A DNA stretch of 64,000 nt from NCBI RefSeq assembly GCF_016775475.1, contig NZ_JAEUXJ010000003.1, positions 186,001-250,000 of the forward strand. Direction: 5' to 3'. Of this stretch, positions 61,055-64,000 are shown in pieces. The notes under the pieces were generated by a model, which ran no database searches, was not told the DNA's origin, and saw only the letters and a program-made list of their open reading frames with translations. Numbering within the stretch: the first letter of the stretch is position 1; every line of letters starts with the position of its first letter. The DNA comes from Belnapia mucosa (GTDB lineage Bacteria > Pseudomonadota > Alphaproteobacteria > Acetobacterales > Acetobacteraceae). The position numbers and the translations under genes are program-made.

Positions 61055-62179
61055 ATGCCGCCAGAACCGTATCGCCTCACCGACCTCGCCGCGCAGCCGC
61101 CCGGCCTGCGCCGCGCCATCCATGGCTACAGCACCGCCGGCACCTGGGGCCGGCTGGCGCAGCGGGTCATGCAGGTCGGGCTGGAAGTGGCGCGCAGCCT
61201 GCCGCGCGATGCCTGGCGCCAGATGCGCCCGCCCCCCGCACCGCTGCTGCGGCAGGAACCGGGCGAGGACCCGCGCCCCGGCGCCCGGAGCGTCGCGCTC
61301 TATCTGCACTATGCCGCCTCGGGCCGGATCTCCGCGATGGTGCTGCGGCAGCTGGAGGCCCTCGCCGCGGCCGGCTTCGCCGTGGTCTTCATCAGCCACG
61401 CGCCCCATCTGTCCGAGGCCGATTGGCAGGCGGTGCGGGCCCGGGCCGCGCTCGTTGTCTGGCGGCGGAATGCCGGCCTCGATTTCGGTGCCTGGCAGGA
61501 CCTGGCGCCGGAGGCGACGCGGCGCTGGCGGGAGGCCGGGGAGCTGCTGCTGGCCAATGACAGCGTGCTGGGGCCGATCCGCCCGATGGGGCCCATCCTC
61601 GCCGCCATGCGGGCGGGCGGCGACGGGCTCTTCGGCCTGACCGAGAGCATCCAGGGCGGGCCGCATCTGCAAAGCTATTTCCTGCTCGCCCGCGGCGCGG
61701 CGGCGGTGGCCGATCTGCGGCTCTTCCTGGCGGGGATGCGGATCAGCCACTCCAAATGGCTGGTGGTGCAGCGGGGGGAGCTGCGCCTGGCGCGCTGGAT
61801 GCAGGCGCGCGGCCATCGGGTGGCGGCGCTGTTCGGCTATCGCCGGCTGCTGGCCGCGGCGCTGGCCGATCCGGCGGAGCGGGCGCAGCTCGCCGCCTCC
61901 CACCCGCTGCTGACGGGGCTGGAGGCGATGTCGCCCGAGGCGCGGGCGGCGCTGCTGGAGGAGCAGCCGCTGAACCCGGCGCATCATCTCTGGCGGGCCC
62001 TGGTGCGGCGGCTCGGCTATCCCTTCCTGAAGACCGAGCTGGTGCGGCGCAATCCCGGCCGGCTGCCCGGCGTGGCGGAATGGTCGGAGCTGGTGCCGGC
62101 CGATTCACCCTGTCCGCCCGGAGTGATCCGCGACCACCTCGCGGCGCTGGCTGCGTCGGCGCCCGGCCCGGCGGGCTGA
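61055..62179 (+). CDS. RgpF-like rhamnan synthesis protein F
   Basis: 374 residues. YLHYAASGRISAMVLRQLEALAAAGFAVVFISHA, VVWRRNAGLDFGAWQD and LLLANDSVLGPI are segments of the rhamnan synthesis F family, which builds rhamnose-containing polysaccharide. An earlier in-frame ATG (60926) would overlap the divergent GT gene, so ATG 61055 is preferred. Next to the glycan exporter and GT2 genes, so likely part of one surface polysaccharide cluster. Confidence 0.85.
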   Translation: MPPEPYRLTDLAAQPPGLRRAIHGYSTAGTWGRLAQRVMQVGLEVARSLPRDAWRQMRPPPAPLLRQEPGEDPRPGARSVALYLHYAASGRISAMVLRQLEALAAAGFAVVFISHAPHLSEADWQAVRARAALVVWRRNAGLDFGAWQDLAPEATRRWREAGELLLANDSVLGPIRPMGPILAAMRAGGDGLFGLTESIQGGPHLQSYFLLARGAAAVADLRLFLAGMRISHSKWLVVQRGELRLARWMQARGHRVAALFGYRRLLAAALADPAERAQLAASHPLLTGLEAMSPEARAALLEEQPLNPAHHLWRALVRRLGYPFLKTELVRRNPGRLPGVAEWSELVPADSPCPPGVIRDHLAALAASAPGPAG

Positions 62180-62320
62180 AGAAACAGTTTCGGATCGTTC
62201 CAGACACATCGTCATTCTCTGGACATCCCTCGACAAGCGAGGCAGGTTGTACGGCAGGCTGCGCCCTGGGGTTGTAGCCCTACACGTCTCGGGCGAGTGC
62301 GCCCACCAGGATGATTACCG

Positions 62321-63691
62321 ATGCTGGATTGCCTTGCCGCCCCGGATGATGGGGCCCTGCCCCTGTACTGCGCCGGGCCCGAGGGGGTCGAGGCGCTGCT
62401 GCGCGGCCTTCCGGAGGGTGCGGCGGGCTTCCTGCGGGCCGCGGGCTTCGCCGGCCGGGCGCAGGAGATCACCCTGCTGCCAGGCGAGGGCGGGATCATC
62501 GGCGCCGCGCTCGGGCTGGGCCCCGGGGCGCCGACGCCCTGGTCCTTCGGCGGCCTCGCCCATGCGCTGCCTGCGGACAGCATCTGGCGCCTGGCGGATG
62601 GGGCCCCGGCGGCGGAGGCGGTGCTGGGCTGGTGCCTCGGCGCCTACCGGCCGAAGCCAGGGGGACGCGCCCCGGCCCGGCTGGTGCCGCCGCCCGGCAC
62701 CGAGGCCGCCATCCGCACGGCCGAGGCGACCTGGCGGGTGCGGGAGCTGATCAACCGCCCCGCCAACCGGCTCGGCCCCGCCGAGCTGGCGGAGGAGGTG
62801 GCGCGCCTCGCGGCGGCGCATGACGCAAGCTGCACCATCCTCGATGGCACGGCGCTGGAGGAAGGCTTCCCGACCATCGCCGCGGTCGGGGCGGGCAGCG
62901 CGCGGGCGCCGCGGGTCGCCATGCTGGAATGGGGCGAGGCGGGGGCGCCGCTGGTCGCGCTCTGCGGCAAGGGCGTCTGCTTCGACAGCGGCGGGCTCGA
63001 CCTCAAGCCGCCCTCCGGCATGCTGCGGATGAAGAAGGACATGGCCGGCGCCGCGGTGGTGCTCGGCCTGGCCGAGCTGGTGATGCGGGCCCGCCTGCCG
63101 GTGCGGCTGCTGGTCCTGGTCGGGGCGGTGGAGAATGCCGTCTCCGGCACCGCCTTCCGGCCGGGCGACGTGCTGCGGACCCGTGCCGGGCTGGAGGTCG
63201 AGATCGGCAATACCGATGCCGAGGGGCGGCTCGTACTCTGCGACCTTCTGGCCTTCGCGGCGGAGCGGGAGCCGGCGCTGCTGATCGATTGCGCGACGCT
63301 GACCGGCGCGGCGCGGACGGCGCTCGGCCCCGATCTGCCGGCGCTGTTCACCCCGGATGATGCCCTGGCCGAGGCGTTGCTGGCCGCCGGGCGGAAGGAG
63401 AATGATCCGCTCTGGCGACTTCCATTGCACGACGCTTACGATTCGTGGCTGGACAGTACGGTCGCGCACATCAACAACGTCTCACAACGACCCATGGCAG
63501 GCGCGATCATTGCTGCCTTGTTTCTGCGACGTTTCGTCCCGTCGCAACTCCGGTGGGCCCATCTGGACCTCTATGGTTGGAACGATTCTGGTCGCCCCGG
63601 ACGACCGGAAGGTGGCGAAGCACAAACGATGCGTGCCCTGGCAGCGGGGATCGAGGCTCTGTTCGGGGCTGTACAGGGGCCGGTCCGGTAA
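62321..63691 (+). CDS. Leucyl aminopeptidase family (M17) protein
   Basis: 456-residue cytosolic metallopeptidase. GKGVCFDSGGLDLKPPSGMLRMKKDMAGAA and the NTDAEGRLVLCDLL signature hold the two-metal site of the M17 family. The protein is shorter than typical PepA (about 500 residues) in the N-terminal domain, like other alphaproteobacterial members. AGGA precedes the ATG by about 11 bases. Codon choice shifts at about base 63420 from strongly GC-ending to mixed (more CGA, TTG, TCT) while the protein stays in frame. Confidence 0.94.
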   Translation: MLDCLAAPDDGALPLYCAGPEGVEALLRGLPEGAAGFLRAAGFAGRAQEITLLPGEGGIIGAALGLGPGAPTPWSFGGLAHALPADSIWRLADGAPAAEAVLGWCLGAYRPKPGGRAPARLVPPPGTEAAIRTAEATWRVRELINRPANRLGPAELAEEVARLAAAHDASCTILDGTALEEGFPTIAAVGAGSARAPRVAMLEWGEAGAPLVALCGKGVCFDSGGLDLKPPSGMLRMKKDMAGAAVVLGLAELVMRARLPVRLLVLVGAVENAVSGTAFRPGDVLRTRAGLEVEIGNTDAEGRLVLCDLLAFAAEREPALLIDCATLTGAARTALGPDLPALFTPDDALAEALLAAGRKENDPLWRLPLHDAYDSWLDSTVAHINNVSQRPMAGAIIAALFLRRFVPSQLRWAHLDLYGWNDSGRPGRPEGGEAQTMRALAAGIEALFGAVQGPVR

Positions 63692-63830
63692 CGAAAACGA
63701 GATGGAGCGGAAACTTTCACCTCCGCATGGCTCTGACAACTGCGGGAAGCGTTATGCAAGTCGTGGTGCTTGTCTGAGAGGTTAAACCGGTCCGGCCAGG
63801 GGCTGCGGCCCTACCAGGACAGAAGCCCGC

Positions 63831-64000
63831 ATGGGCAAGGGGATTCGAGCGATGGCGGTACAGAGCAATCCCGACCAGTTGGTCGGTATTTTACGAGATA
63901 CGGTGGTCGCCCTCGTCCGGCGCGATGGTCCGGACTTGTCGGCGCGGCAGCTCGGTGTGTTCCTCACGGTCTATCTGACCGATGGGCCACATACGGTCCG
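63831..64000 (+). CDS. MarR-like regulator, 5' part only
   Basis: Frame opens at ATG 63831 (or 63852, MAVQSNPDQL) and runs out of the window. The about 56 visible residues (LVGILRDTVVALVRRDGPDLSARQLGVFLTVYLTDGPHTVR) match the N-terminal helices of MarR-type regulators that often follow M17 aminopeptidase genes in this group. AGGACAG lies before the first ATG. The winged helix itself is beyond the edge. Confidence 0.65.
   Translation, partial: MGKGIRAMAVQSNPDQLVGILRDTVVALVRRDGPDLSARQLGVFLTVYLTDGPHTV

Overview
The window is high-GC DNA (near 70% G+C by eye) with the codon bias, GTG/TTG starts, ATGA/GTGA start-stop overlaps and many solute-receptor genes typical of an alphaproteobacterium. The number of Bug/TctC-type receptors, the rph-rdgB pair, the NikR and HrcA regulators and the three-subunit gluconate-type dehydrogenase fit the Acetobacteraceae (a Roseomonas-like organism). 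This placement is an inference from content, not from a marker gene.

Layout. 1-2.2 kb: a tripartite tricarboxylate transporter operon (tctC-tctB-tctA, leftward, tctA cut by the window edge). 2.3-4.8 kb: a SapC-family gene divergent from a small exported protein with four TDNDP repeats, which is translationally coupled to a JmjC/cupin dioxygenase. 4.8-5 kb: a run of four hairpins. 5-9.9 kb: a periplasmic GMC dehydrogenase complex (small subunit, flavoprotein, tri-heme cytochrome c) followed by a GH1-like glycosidase. 9.9-17.2 kb: hrcA, an orphan transposase-like gene, cobalamin adenosyltransferase, LysE exporter, a divergent LysR/NmrA pair, an AtaL-like protein, rph and rdgB. 17.2-19.8 kb: a TonB receptor divergent from nikR, a probable nickel-uptake unit. 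19.8-22.1 kb: an AT-richer island with a SLOG-like (molybdenum-carrier-like) nucleotide-binding domain fused to membrane helices, plus an 850-bp IS5-family element.

22.2-30 kb: an MFS transporter, Old Yellow Enzyme, AmpG-like permease, lipoprotein, FMN hydroxyacid dehydrogenase, a short palindromic repeat and a lower-GC HWE-type sensor kinase. 30-38.5 kb: cupin, LysR, SDR and a CzcCBA-type heavy-metal RND efflux operon. 38.6-49.4 kb: a ThDP enzyme divergent from a SsuA/THI5-type receptor, GSCFA-TPR protein, MFS transporter, DedA/YqaA-like protein, two paralogous Bug receptors, GNAT, amino-acid binding protein and PxpA. 49.4-52 kb: an unrecognised C-terminally anchored protein and an alpha/beta hydrolase. 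52.2-57.4 kb: a sulfur-transfer operon (iscR, two cysteine desulfurases, ferredoxin, TenA, mnmA, a coiled-coil protein) ending against a tRNA-Met gene. 57.6-62.2 kb: a polysaccharide export and glycosyltransferase cluster. 62.3-64 kb: an M17 aminopeptidase and the start of a MarR-like regulator.

Most of the window is core or ordinary accessory metabolism. The two most unusual loci are the TDNDP-repeat protein with its coupled oxygenase (3.2-4.8 kb) and the membrane-anchored SLOG-like protein in the AT-richer island (20.2-21.1 kb). Neither is assigned a function here; both are stated as hypotheses with tests.
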